Position numbers and translations under genes: made by a program. Below the pieces are notes generated by a model. The model did no database searches and was not told the origin of the DNA. It worked only from the letters and a program-made list of their open reading frames with translations. Below, piece by piece: positions 44,522 to 53,214 of a stretch of DNA of 64,000 bases. The DNA is from Ruminococcaceae bacterium KH2T8 (GTDB taxonomy: Bacteria > Bacillota > Clostridia > Saccharofermentanales > Saccharofermentanaceae). Position 1 is the first letter of the stretch. The number at the start of each line of letters is the position of its first letter. The stretch spans positions 868,001-932,000 of the forward strand of contig FOIY01000001.1 in NCBI GenBank assembly GCA_900111435.1. The letters run 5' to 3'.

Positions 44522-44596
44522 ATGAACATCATCTTCGCAATGCTCAGACGCAACTACAGAAACGGACGAATGTGTCTCTGTTGTGCCATCCGATAA
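44522..44596 (+). CDS. Cysteine-containing leader peptide (24 aa), candidate attenuator ORF
   Basis: ATG 44522 with AAAGGAG (44505-44511) 10 bases before it opens 24 codons. The peptide starts MNIIFAMLRRNYRNGR and ends MCLCCAIR before a TAA. Three UGU codons fall within four positions, close to the stop, as in attenuation leader peptides that measure one amino acid. A 13-bp hairpin starts 27 bases after the stop, and metY follows. Cysteine-rich leader peptides are known upstream of sulfur genes in Actinobacteria. I infer that ribosome stalling at Cys codons changes expression of metY. Too short for ordinary gene finding. Confidence 0.7.
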   Translation: MNIIFAMLRRNYRNGRMCLCCAIR

Positions 44597-44623
44597 TCTA
44601 TAATTCTTCAACATAAACCGTTC

Positions 44624-44660
44624 AGAGTTCCCGAAGTCCTGACCGGCTTCGGGAACTCTT
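44624..44660 (+). terminator. 13-bp hairpin between leader ORF and metY (candidate attenuator)
   Basis: AGAGTTCCCGAAG (44624-44636) pairs perfectly with CTTCGGGAACTCT (44647-44659) around a 10-base loop. The tract after it (TTATCTT) is only partly T-rich, so it could be an imperfect terminator or a structural element. It stands 60 bases before metY. Confidence 0.65.
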
Positions 44661-44718
44661 ATCTTAAAACAAACCACAAAATACAAATACACAAGTACAT
44701 AAAGAGAGGTAATTTAAA

Positions 44719-46011
44719 ATGGCTTACACATATAACGATAACTACAAGTTCGAGACGATTCAGGTACACGCAGGTCAGGAGATCCCCGATCCTACAACAG
44801 ACGCAAGAGCAGTTCCGATCTACCTTACATCATCCTACGTTTTCCATAACTCACAGCACGCAGCAGACAGATTCGGTCTCAAGGATGCAGGTAATGTTTA
44901 CTCCAGGATCACGAATCCCACACAGGACGTATTCGAGCAGAGGATCGCGGCTCTTGAAGGCGGTGTCGCAGCATTGGGCGTATCTTCCGGTGCAGCAGCT
45001 ATCACATACGCTATCCAGGGTGTAGCTCATGCGGGAGACCACATCGTAGCCGCTAACAACGTATACGGCGGTACATTCAATCTCTTAAGACATACTCTTC
45101 CTTCTTACGGCATCACTACAACATTCGTAAACCCTTCGGATCTTGACGCTATCGATGCTGCTTTCCGGGATAATACAAAGGCTGTTCATATCGAGACACT
45201 CGGTAACCCCAACTCCGAGGTAGTAGATATCGAAGCTATCGCTAAGATCGCGCATAAGCACAACGTACCCCTTATCGTAGATAATACTTTCGCTACTCCT
45301 TACCTTGTAAGACCTATCGAGTACGGTGCTGATATCGTAGTTCACTCCGCAACAAAGTTCATCGGCGGTCACGGTACGGCTATCGGCGGTGTCATCATCG
45401 ATTCCGGTAAGTTCGACTGGACTTCTTCCGATAAGTATCCCTGGCTTGTTGAGCCCAACCCTTCTTATCACGGCTTGAGCTTTGCTAAGGATGTCGGAGC
45501 AGCAGCACTTGCTGTCTACCTCAGAACGATCCTCTTAAGAGATACGGGTTCTACTATCTCCCCTGTTCATTCCTTCGTATTCCTTCAGGGTCTTGAGACA
45601 CTTTCCCTCAGAGTTGAGCGTCACACACAGAATGCACTTAAGGTAGTAGAGTTCCTTAAGAACCACCCTCAGGTAGAGAAGGTAAATCACCCTGCAGCAT
45701 CTTCTGATCCCAGCCAGCAGGCACTTTACAAGAAGTATTATCCCAACGGCGGCGGAACTATCTTTACGTTCGAGATCAAGGGCGGCGCTAAGGAAGCTAA
45801 GGAGTTCATCGACAAGCTCAAGATCTTCTCTCTTCTTGCTAACGTAGCTGACGTTAAGTCTCTTGCAATCCACCCCGCATCAACGACTCACTCCGAGGAT
45901 TCCGAAGAAGAGCTCGCTATCCAGGGTATCAAGCCCAATACAGTAAGACTTTCCATCGGTATCGAGCACATCGACGATATCATTGCAGACATCAAGCAGG
46001 CTCTTGACTGA
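44719..46011 (+). CDS. metY: O-acetylhomoserine sulfhydrylase (aminocarboxypropyltransferase)
   Basis: 430 residues, the normal size of MetY (cystathionine enzymes are about 50 shorter). It is a Cys/Met-metabolism PLP enzyme: FETIQVHAGQEIPDPTTDAR at the start, YSRITNPTQDVFEQRIAALEGG, and PLP Lys213 in HSATKFIGGHGT. It makes homocysteine (or methionine) from O-acetylhomoserine with sulfide (or methanethiol). AGAGAGG is the ribosome site. Regulation is probably dual: Rrf2 site 3 and the leader-peptide hairpin. A strong terminator follows. Confidence 0.94.
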   Translation: MAYTYNDNYKFETIQVHAGQEIPDPTTDARAVPIYLTSSYVFHNSQHAADRFGLKDAGNVYSRITNPTQDVFEQRIAALEGGVAALGVSSGAAAITYAIQGVAHAGDHIVAANNVYGGTFNLLRHTLPSYGITTTFVNPSDLDAIDAAFRDNTKAVHIETLGNPNSEVVDIEAIAKIAHKHNVPLIVDNTFATPYLVRPIEYGADIVVHSATKFIGGHGTAIGGVIIDSGKFDWTSSDKYPWLVEPNPSYHGLSFAKDVGAAALAVYLRTILLRDTGSTISPVHSFVFLQGLETLSLRVERHTQNALKVVEFLKNHPQVEKVNHPAASSDPSQQALYKKYYPNGGGTIFTFEIKGGAKEAKEFIDKLKIFSLLANVADVKSLAIHPASTTHSEDSEEELAIQGIKPNTVRLSIGIEHIDDIIADIKQALD

Positions 46012-46031
46012 TAATACCATCTAACGGTAAT

Positions 46032-46070
46032 AAAACGGCTCGTATCTATTTCGATACGGGCCGTTTTATT
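46032..46070 (+). terminator. Rho-independent terminator of metY
   Basis: AAAACGGCTCGTATC (46032-46046) pairs with GATACGGGCCGTTTT (46053-46067), one G-T pair, then TT and ATT. Confidence 0.9.
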
Positions 46071-46071
46071 A

Positions 46072-46080
46072 TGTTATACT
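46072..46080 (+). promoter_or_regulatory. Extended -10 box of the LtaS-like gene, 6 bases before ATG
   Basis: TGtTATACT at 46072-46080, then TCACTT and ATG 46087. No Shine-Dalgarno, and the box abuts the metY terminator. Confidence 0.5.
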
Positions 46081-46086
46081 TCACTT

Positions 46087-48006
46087 ATGAATATTAAGAA
46101 GGTGAATATCTCCAATAACAGGATCAGACTGGCTCTCACCGTGATGCTCTCACTGGTATCGGCTGCTATGCTGTTCCTCACATTCCCGGCGGCAGCTCTG
46201 TGGATCATCGCATTCTGCACGTTGGGATTCTTTACTATAGATCTTACTTCCGCCAAAGGCTCCGTGATCCTCGAGGGTATCGCGGCTATAGTCGGAAGCT
46301 TATATACTTTGTACTTTTCGGAACTTATCAACATCGTGGGGCACGAGACGCTGGCGGGATATCACTCTCTGTTCGCTTATATGAACAAGCGCATCTATTC
46401 AACAGATACGGTGATCAGCCTTCGTTTCCCGATAGAGATACTCTTATTTCTGATCTTATATCTGGTGCTTCGGGCATTCTTCTCGATCAGGGTGTCACTA
46501 AGTGTCACTCCTGCGCCGTTCCTGCTACTCGCACTTGCCAACTACTATGTTTATTCATTCAGAGGAAGCGAACTCCTCTTCTCGGATCTTTTCGGAGCCG
46601 GAACGGCTGCCCATGTTGCGGCAGGTTATTCTTATCCGATCATGATGCCTCTGACGCTTATCGTCATCCCTTATGTGCTCTTTATCCTTGCGGCAACTAA
46701 TATCAAGAACAAGACACCTCATGCACGAAAGGCTGTCTCCCGATTGATCCCCGCAGGTTGCGCTCTGATCGCCTTTTTGATCCTTATCCCGACTTATAAC
46801 GAATATACGAAGCTCAGGCCCGTATATGCTTATCAGGACCAGGGCAGCCAGGCTAACGGTGTAACCGTTAATTTCCTTATGTCAGCTACGACTCTCAAGC
46901 TCAAAAAGCCCGACGGCTACGACAAAGCAACATATGCTGCCCTTGTTACTTCAGAGCCTTCGACACTTACCGATGCTCCCAATATCATCGTTATCATGAA
47001 CGAATCGCTGGCTGATCTTTCCATCTATGGCGATGTGATCGGTGATCTCGAATCGGATCCCCTCGCTTATATCCATTCGCTTTCGGGCGAGAGCATCCAG
47101 GGCAACGCTTATGCTTCCGTCTTCGGCGGCAGGACCGCGAATTCGGAGTTTGAATATCTTACGGGAATAACGGTATACGGTCTTCCCGAGGGCATGCTCC
47201 CTTATCCCATGAAGATCAACTCCGAAACATATTCGATGGCTACCTATCTCGCATCCTGCGGCTACAGGACAACCGCCGTTCACCCTTATGTCGGCGACGG
47301 ATGGGACAGGGATATCGTCTATCCGCTCCTCGGGTTCGAGAATACGATGTTCATCGATGACTTTTCCTGGAATGATGATGACATGATCAACGGTTATATG
47401 ACTGACGAATGTCTCTACAGGAATATCCTCTCCGATATCGATTCATCATCCGACGGACGCCCTAACTTCTACTTTATCGTATCGATCCAGAATCACGGCG
47501 GCTACAGCGGAGATATGGGTATCCCCGGCCACACGGAATATGTATCTTCCGATGTAGCTTATTCAGAAGAGATAAATAACTACCTGTCGCTTTCGCACCT
47601 GAGCGATACCTCTTTCGAGTATCTGACTAATGAACTCTCCTCAAGAGATGAGGAGTATGTAGTTGTTATGTTCGGCGATCATCAGCCTAACCTGTCCTTT
47701 AATTCGCTCTATACGGCCGCTAACGGCGACGGATGGCTCATTCCGTATATCATCTGGGATAATCACGGTCTTGAGGCTGCAGGTGCTCAGACGAGCGATA
47801 TAACGAGCATCAACTACCTTGCGATCGATACGCTCGATGCTGCAGGTATCCCGTTATCTCCTTACTACGAATTTCTTTCAAACATAAGAGAAGACATACC
47901 CTGCATCAATTCCGCAGGATATGTCTCACTTGTTTCCGATGATGAAACGCTGAACGATCTTGATACGATCAGCGGTCTGCAATATTACGCTCTCGAAGAT
48001 TCGTAA
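46087..48006 (+). CDS. LtaS-like lipoteichoic acid synthase/sulfatase-fold transferase
   Basis: 639 residues. Five or so N-terminal membrane helices are followed by an extracellular sulfatase-fold domain from about residue 298. Metal Glu306 is in NIIVIMNESLAD, the nucleophile Thr350 in FGGRTANSEFEYL, the GDGWDRD loop follows, and the metal Asp-His pair is FGDHQPN. These are the LtaS active-site elements, so polymerising glycerol phosphate from phosphatidylglycerol outside the membrane is likely. The window also carries a lipid kinase (4045), YfhO genes and a GDPD, in line with a lipoteichoic acid system. The start lacks a ribosome site and follows a -10 box by 6 bases. Confidence 0.88.
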   Translation: MNIKKVNISNNRIRLALTVMLSLVSAAMLFLTFPAAALWIIAFCTLGFFTIDLTSAKGSVILEGIAAIVGSLYTLYFSELINIVGHETLAGYHSLFAYMNKRIYSTDTVISLRFPIEILLFLILYLVLRAFFSIRVSLSVTPAPFLLLALANYYVYSFRGSELLFSDLFGAGTAAHVAAGYSYPIMMPLTLIVIPYVLFILAATNIKNKTPHARKAVSRLIPAGCALIAFLILIPTYNEYTKLRPVYAYQDQGSQANGVTVNFLMSATTLKLKKPDGYDKATYAALVTSEPSTLTDAPNIIVIMNESLADLSIYGDVIGDLESDPLAYIHSLSGESIQGNAYASVFGGRTANSEFEYLTGITVYGLPEGMLPYPMKINSETYSMATYLASCGYRTTAVHPYVGDGWDRDIVYPLLGFENTMFIDDFSWNDDDMINGYMTDECLYRNILSDIDSSSDGRPNFYFIVSIQNHGGYSGDMGIPGHTEYVSSDVAYSEEINNYLSLSHLSDTSFEYLTNELSSRDEEYVVVMFGDHQPNLSFNSLYTAANGDGWLIPYIIWDNHGLEAAGAQTSDITSINYLAIDTLDAAGIPLSPYYEFLSNIREDIPCINSAGYVSLVSDDETLNDLDTISGLQYYALEDS

Positions 48007-48025
48007 TGATCGAAAGCGACCTTTA

Positions 48026-48511
48026 TCAGAGCTGAACAGTCATCACTTCGATGATCTGGGGCTCAAGGGGCTTGTCGTTATAATCCGTTCTTACGGCAGC
48101 GATCTTGTCTACGATCTCGATACCCTCGATGACCTTACCGAAAGCAGCATATTCGCCGTCAAGGTGAGGTGCGTTCTCATGCATGATGAAGAACTGTGAT
48201 CCTGCTGAATCGGGATCCATGGCACGAGCCATCGAAAGAACGCCTCTTGTATGTCTTAAGTCATTCTTTACGCCGTTATGTGCGAACTCACCCTTGATAT
48301 GATATCCGGGGCCGCCCATACCCGTTCCGTCGGGGCATCCGCCCTGGATCATGAAGCCGGGAATGACACGGTGGAAAGTAAGTCCGTTATAGAATCCCTG
48401 TGTAGCGAGCTTAATGAAGTTCTCTACTGTGATGGGAGCGATCTCGGGATAGAGCTCGGCCTTGATGTCACCGAGGTCCTTGATCGTGATGGTTACGATA
48501 GGATTAGCCAT
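48026..48511 (-). CDS. Cyclophilin-type peptidyl-prolyl cis-trans isomerase
   Basis: 161 residues, single-domain cytoplasmic cyclophilin. The active-site Arg is in [19 protein letters not shown], with [20 protein letters not shown] and [14 protein letters not shown] following. No signal peptide. It begins where pncB ends (TAATG-type junction) and AGAGAGG is the ribosome site. It converges with the LtaS-like gene, with 19 bases between and no terminator. Confidence 0.95.
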   Translation of the reverse strand: MANPIVTITIKDLGDIKAELYPEIAPITVENFIKLATQGFYNGLTFHRVIPGFMIQGGCPDGTGMGGPGYHIKGEFAHNGVKNDLRHTRGVLSMARAMDPDSAGSQFFIMHENAPHLDGEYAAFGKVIEGIEIVDKIAAVRTDYNDKPLEPQIIEVMTVQL

Positions 48512-49986
48512 TAGTTGTTACCTCTCTTTTCTTTATGCTTATAGCTTCTAAGTATATCATCCTTTATCTTCCAGAGCTTGGGTGAAAGATCCACATAGTA
48601 ATTGTGGGGATTTTCAAATCTCTTTACCGCATCCCAGAGAGAATCGATCTCCTTAGTGCAGTAGTTCCTGATATCGGTGATCGAAGGAGACTTGTAGACC
48701 GGCTCACCGTGATCAAAGATCTTAACGAGGAGCTTTCGAGCCTCATAGTTCTCGAGCGTCTTTGTCTTCCATGTCTCTATGGGATCAAAGATCTCGTAGG
48801 GCTCGCCGCTCGGGATTTCTTCGCCTTCGACAAAGAGTACGTCGGCCATAGCCTTACCCGTAGCTTTGTCGTAGAACCTTACGATCTCCTTACTGCAGGG
48901 TGTCGTCACCTTGCCGGCATTCTCGGAGATCTTCATCTTGGGGATGACATTGCCGCCCTCATCCTCGACCGCACAGATCTTGTATACGCCTCCGAATACG
49001 GGTTCAGCCTTGGAAGTGATAAGTCTCTCGCCTACACCGAAGGAGTCGATGCATGCGCCCTGTCTTATAAGATCCCTGATGATATATTCATCCAGCGCAT
49101 TGGATACCGTGATCTTACAATCCGTAAGTCCTGCCGCATCGAGCATCTCTCGTGCCTTTTGAGTCATATATGTAAGGTCGCCGCTGTCGATCCTGATGCC
49201 CAGAAGCCTCTTGCCCATAGGCTCCAGGACTTCCTTTGCACATCTGATCGCATTGGGGATACCGCTCTTTAAAACATCATAAGTATCAACAAGGAGAAGT
49301 GTCTTGTCAGGATACGACTCGGCATATGCCTTGAATGCCTCGAACTCATCGTCGTAGAGCATTACCCAGCTGTGAGCCATCGTTCCCGATAACGGGATAT
49401 CGAACTGCTGTCCGCAGATGGTACAGGATGTTCCTGCCACGCCCGCGATATATGCCGCGCGTGCACCGAGTACGGAAGCGTCAAATCCCTGTGCTCTCCT
49501 GGCACCAAATTCCATGATAGGTCTGCCCTCCGCCGCTCTTACGATCCTTGCGGTCTTAGTAGCGATAAGGCTCTGATGGTTGATCGTACAAAGAAGAGCC
49601 GTCTCAAGGAGCTGAGCCTGAAGAACGGGACCTCTTACCTTAACAAGAGGTTCTCTCGGGAATACGACCGTACCCTCGGGGATCGCCCATACATCACAGC
49701 TGAACTTGAAGTTTCTCAAATAATCGATGAACTTCTCGTCGAAGCCGTAGTGGCTCAGGAATTCGAGGTCTTCCTCGGTAAAGTGAAGGTTATTTAAGTA
49801 ATCTATGACCTGCTCAAGACCCGCCATAACGGCAAATCCGCCATGTTCGGGAACACTCCTGAAGAACATGTCAAAGTATACGATCTTGTCTTCGTTGCCG
49901 CCGTCAAGATAACCTTTGCCCATAGTAAGCTCATAAAAGTCTGTGAGCATACTCATATTCGTGCGATCATTCCACATGTTGTTCAT
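48511..49986 (-). CDS. pncB: Nicotinate phosphoribosyltransferase
   Basis: 491 residues, usual for the Gram-positive form. The N-terminal [16 protein letters not shown] and [16 protein letters not shown] are conserved, as are [29 protein letters not shown] and [11 protein letters not shown]. It makes nicotinate mononucleotide from nicotinate and PRPP in NAD salvage. GAGGTG precedes the start. The cyclophilin gene follows in the same unit, and the lipoprotein gene ends 53 bases upstream. Confidence 0.95.
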   Translation of the reverse strand: MNNMWNDRTNMSMLTDFYELTMGKGYLDGGNEDKIVYFDMFFRSVPEHGGFAVMAGLEQVIDYLNNLHFTEEDLEFLSHYGFDEKFIDYLRNFKFSCDVWAIPEGTVVFPREPLVKVRGPVLQAQLLETALLCTINHQSLIATKTARIVRAAEGRPIMEFGARRAQGFDASVLGARAAYIAGVAGTSCTICGQQFDIPLSGTMAHSWVMLYDDEFEAFKAYAESYPDKTLLLVDTYDVLKSGIPNAIRCAKEVLEPMGKRLLGIRIDSGDLTYMTQKAREMLDAAGLTDCKITVSNALDEYIIRDLIRQGACIDSFGVGERLITSKAEPVFGGVYKICAVEDEGGNVIPKMKISENAGKVTTPCSKEIVRFYDKATGKAMADVLFVEGEEIPSGEPYEIFDPIETWKTKTLENYEARKLLVKIFDHGEPVYKSPSITDIRNYCTKEIDSLWDAVKRFENPHNYYVDLSPKLWKIKDDILRSYKHKEKRGNN

Positions 49987-50039
49987 GACTAGTCACCTCA
50001 TGATCGTTTTATAAACTTGTTTTGATTATACACCAGCCG

Positions 50040-51518
50040 TCAGCCCGAATAATATATTCCGCTGAATAATGAATATTCATCCACACCATTTACAGTTCGG
50101 TTCCATACCTCGGGATCGTCGACTGTTATCACATAACATGTACCGTCGGAGATATCCTGAAGGACAACCGTTCCTGCGGGTTCATCTACGAGTGCGATCC
50201 TTAGCTCCGTGCCCTCCGGTAAGATGACCGAAGCTCCCGTTTCAAGATCCTCGGCTTCTATATCACAAAGTGAAGTAAGCATTCTCCAGCCGCAACCGAT
50301 GCCGAATTCTCTTTCCGTATCAGGGAAAGAATCCAGTGAGATCGGATAGTAGGTATAGTAAGTACCGAAAAGATTGGTTATCCTGCTTACGTACATATGC
50401 GAAGGATCCGTCAGGTCACTGTTTGTTACAGAAGTTTCAAATGCTAATTCCTCATTGGAGTTTGGCAGTGCGACAGGTGCTCCTGTGATCTCACCTTCAG
50501 TTGAACCCATATAAGTTACCGCGTCACCGTCAAGCTCGAATACGTAGGTGCTTCCCCATCCGTTATCACCGCAAAGGAAGCACAAAAGATAACAATCGCC
50601 GTCTTTACAGATATACTTGGCGAATATACTGAAATCTCCTGTTGCTTCTTCTACAACTAAACTCTCATTGCCGTTAACGGATACCGATAATCCGGAATCC
50701 CAATCGACAGTACACGAGATCGTATCGGCCGTACCGTCATTACCGATATCAACGGTATACTCGAACTCCGATCCCCAAAGCTCTCTAAATTCCATCGCAT
50801 AAGTCGACATGTCGAAAAAATCACCTGTCGCAAAGATATCTTCATTTCCCTTATAAAGGACTGTCCTGTATTCACGTTCATTGGAGTTTTCCCCGAATAC
50901 AAAGGTCACGCCCCGGGGTTCGATCACAAAGGCACAGTTGTCATTGGAAAGATCGTCAGCTGAGACCCCTAGGATATCACTAAGCGCCGATACATCAGAA
51001 AAGACATCTTCCGTCATAAGACGCTCCCCCGTAGAAGAGACGAAATTATAACCTTCTACACTTGAACCGCTTTTACACAAGAAACTGAATATTTCCGAGT
51101 CGGCACGTCTGGTATAGACCCACTGACCACTCGAAAGATCAAGAGCATCTAAAGCTTCCTTAAGCTCAGGGTAACTTTCCGCTGTAACTTCAGACATATT
51201 TAAACCACTAGTTTCCATGAATTCAGCATCTCCGTACATCTCCTCATCGGAATATGTCGGGATGAGATCCATATCATCAGGGAAAACGATCGGATCGAAC
51301 GGCACAGGCGTCGGAGTAGGAGTTGCCGTAGGAGCGGAAGTAGGCCCGGGTGTAGGAACACGGGTAGGCCTTGGAGTAGGAGTTGCGGTCGGCTCTGCCG
51401 TTGTCTCTTCGGTCTGTGTTGTCTCTTCGGTTATCTCCTCCGAGACTTCGGGCTTCTTACCGCATCCCGTCAATATGCATGCCGCCATCAACAATGCCAA
51501 TAATGTTCTTTTCTTCAT
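50040..51518 (-). CDS. Hypothetical lipoprotein with Thr/Pro-rich linker
   Basis: 492 residues. A clear lipoprotein signal (LLALLMAACILTGCGKK; lipid Cys at about 20) is followed by a Glu/Thr stretch and a TPTP-rich linker of about 45 residues. The remaining 400 residues form an acidic, mostly beta domain with several Trp and Gly turns (for example CGDNGWGSTYVF). I do not recognise the family. It is likely a surface-anchored sensor or binding protein. AGGATAAG lies before the start, and there is no clear partner gene nearby. Confidence 0.75.
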   Translation of the reverse strand: MKKRTLLALLMAACILTGCGKKPEVSEEITEETTQTEETTAEPTATPTPRPTRVPTPGPTSAPTATPTPTPVPFDPIVFPDDMDLIPTYSDEEMYGDAEFMETSGLNMSEVTAESYPELKEALDALDLSSGQWVYTRRADSEIFSFLCKSGSSVEGYNFVSSTGERLMTEDVFSDVSALSDILGVSADDLSNDNCAFVIEPRGVTFVFGENSNEREYRTVLYKGNEDIFATGDFFDMSTYAMEFRELWGSEFEYTVDIGNDGTADTISCTVDWDSGLSVSVNGNESLVVEEATGDFSIFAKYICKDGDCYLLCFLCGDNGWGSTYVFELDGDAVTYMGSTEGEITGAPVALPNSNEELAFETSVTNSDLTDPSHMYVSRITNLFGTYYTYYPISLDSFPDTEREFGIGCGWRMLTSLCDIEAEDLETGASVILPEGTELRIALVDEPAGTVVLQDISDGTCYVITVDDPEVWNRTVNGVDEYSLFSGIYYSG

Positions 51519-51636
51519 GATCTTATCCTGCCTTATGCCGATTAAGAGAAGTCTCTCTTGCTACTATATACGCAGTGGTCGCGCCATGGTTGCACGTCCC
51601 GAAAAAATAATTTTATTATCAAAGTATTTTCACGAG

Positions 51637-51648
51637 CGAAAGCTTTCG
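51637..51648. repeat. 12-bp perfect palindrome CGAAAGCTTTCG
   Basis: It lies in the 188-base gap between the lipoprotein gene and the SPFH terminator. It could be a binding site or chance; no second copy was noticed. Confidence 0.3.
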
Positions 51649-51653
51649 AATAT

Positions 51654-51682
51654 AAAAACTACGGGAGCTTTCACTCCCGTAG
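51654..51682 (-). terminator. Rho-independent terminator of the nfeD-SPFH unit
   Basis: Minus strand CTACGGGAG (51682-51674) pairs with CTCCCGTAG (51667-51659), loop of six, then a T5 run. Confidence 0.9.
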
Positions 51683-51706
51683 TAATGATATATTCAGATC
51701 TTATGA

Positions 51707-52591
51707 TCAGTCCTTAACGATCTCCTTCAAGGATGTTGCAAGACCTGCAAGTCCCTGGATCTCGGAAGGGATGATGATCTTTGTTGCCTTACCGTCAGCT
51801 GCTTTCTCGAGTGCCTCAAGGCTCTTGATAGCTACAAGACCCTGATCAGCGCCAACGTCCTTGATCATCTGAAGACCCTTAGCTGTAGCTTCCTGTACCT
51901 TAAGGATAGCCTCTGCCTGACCTTCAGCCTCTCTGATAGCTGCTTCCTTCTTAGCCTCAGCACGGAGGATAGCGGACTCCTTCTCACCTTCTGCAACGCG
52001 GATAGCGGACTCCTTCTGACCTTCAGCGATGAGGATCGACTCTCTCTTCTCACGCTCAGCCTTCATCTGCTTCTCCATGGCTACCTGGATCTCACGAGGA
52101 GGAAGGATGTTCTTGAGCTCAACTCTGTTTACCTTGATTCCCCAGGGATCTGTAGCTTCGTCGAGGATCTCACGCATCTTGGTGTTGATGATGTCACGGC
52201 TCGTAAGTGTCTGGTCGAGCTCGAGATCACCGATGATGTTACGAAGTGTTGTAGCGGAAAGATTCTCGATAGCGAGGATGGGCTTCTCGATTCCGTATGT
52301 ATAGAGCTTAGGATCTACGATCTGATAGAAGAGTACCGTATCGATCTGCATCGTAACGTTATCCTTTGTAATAACTGCCTGAGGTGCGAAATCTGCAACC
52401 TTCTCCTTAAGGGAGATCTTCTTGGCTACTCTGTCGATGATCGGTACCTTGAAGTGGATACCCGTATCCCAAGTTGTCTTATATGCTCCGAGGCGCTCAA
52501 CGATAAATGTTGTTGCCTGAGGAACGATCTTAATGCAAGAAACTACGATGATGATCAGAATGATCGAAAAAATGATGATTGCATAAAGCAT
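51707..52591 (-). CDS. SPFH/band 7 (stomatin-like) membrane protein
   Basis: 294 residues: one N-terminal membrane helix (about 2-18), then the SPFH domain beginning KIVPQATTFIVERLGAYKTTWDTGIHFKVP, then a long helical region with EGEKESAILRAEAKKEAAIREAEGQ. It follows an NfeD gene by 28 bases, the standard partner that anchors membrane microdomains. The role is membrane organisation or protease control. GGAGGG precedes the start. Confidence 0.93.
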   Translation of the reverse strand: MLYAIIIFSIILIIIVVSCIKIVPQATTFIVERLGAYKTTWDTGIHFKVPIIDRVAKKISLKEKVADFAPQAVITKDNVTMQIDTVLFYQIVDPKLYTYGIEKPILAIENLSATTLRNIIGDLELDQTLTSRDIINTKMREILDEATDPWGIKVNRVELKNILPPREIQVAMEKQMKAEREKRESILIAEGQKESAIRVAEGEKESAILRAEAKKEAAIREAEGQAEAILKVQEATAKGLQMIKDVGADQGLVAIKSLEALEKAADGKATKIIIPSEIQGLAGLATSLKEIVKD

Positions 52592-52619
52592 AATATTTCC
52601 CTCCTAATTAACTTCCCTA

Positions 52620-53069
52620 TTACTTTAACTCTTCCACGATGAGCTTTACGCCTTCCATGGAAAGGACTTTTACCTTAGAGCCTTCTTCGATGACCTTGTC
52701 TGCCTTAGCACTCCAGACCTGACCAAGAACCTTGATCTGACCCTTGCCGTCCATCGGATCGATCGTCTTGATGACGATGCCTTCATGGCCTAAGACTCTG
52801 TCAGCATTTGTAGGGCTCAATTCTCTCTTGTGCTTTGCATCAAACATAGGTCTGATCCATATCAGGCAAGCTATGAAGCAAACTACGGATACTGCTATCA
52901 TTGCTATGACCTGAGCACCGACAGGAGCTCCGAGAAGATCCATGATCGCTGCTACCAGACAACCTGCTGCGCACCATACAGTAGTAATACCGAGTGTTGC
53001 CGCTTCGATTATCAGGAATATGACCATCAGCACAAGCCAGACGACCCACATGTCAACGTTCATAAACAT
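52620..53069 (-). CDS. NfeD family membrane protein
   Basis: 149 residues. Three membrane helices (about 7-80) precede a C-terminal OB-fold domain (GHEGIVIKTIDPMDGKGQIKVLGQVWSAKA). The short form works with stomatin-like proteins, and the SPFH gene follows. The promoter is at 53104-53133, and GGGAGG is the ribosome site. Confidence 0.92.
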   Translation of the reverse strand: MFMNVDMWVVWLVLMVIFLIIEAATLGITTVWCAAGCLVAAIMDLLGAPVGAQVIAMIAVSVVCFIACLIWIRPMFDAKHKRELSPTNADRVLGHEGIVIKTIDPMDGKGQIKVLGQVWSAKADKVIEEGSKVKVLSMEGVKLIVEELK

Positions 53070-53103
53070 AACTGCTTACCTCCCTCATTCTTAATATATT
53101 GAG

Positions 53104-53133
53104 ATTATATATCTTGAGAATTTGAGTTTTCAA
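53104..53133 (-). promoter_or_regulatory. Promoter of the nfeD-SPFH unit
   Basis: Minus strand TTGAAA (53128-53133), 18-base spacer, TATAAT (53104-53109). Confidence 0.7.
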
Positions 53134-53179
53134 TGTTCCCGGAACCAACTTATATAATTCTTAAACTTTGCTTTATGCT

Positions 53180-53208
53180 TTGACAATACTTGGCTTTCGG
53201 GCTATTGT
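53180..53208 (+). promoter_or_regulatory. Promoter of the acyltransferase gene, -10 box 6 bases before ATG
   Basis: Perfect TTGACA (53180-53185), 17-base spacer, TATTGT (53203-53208), then TTACAC and ATG 53215. No Shine-Dalgarno. The good -35 makes this the strongest leaderless case in the window. Confidence 0.65.
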
Positions 53209-53214
53209 TTACAC

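Noticed and set aside
44393-44692. 99-codon minus-strand frame across the metY leader
   Set aside because: It crosses the promoters and operators and has no ribosome site; the structure there is explained by regulatory elements.
51217-51717. Gly/Val-rich open frame on the plus strand
   Set aside because: It is the reverse reading of the Thr/Pro-rich linker of the lipoprotein gene.
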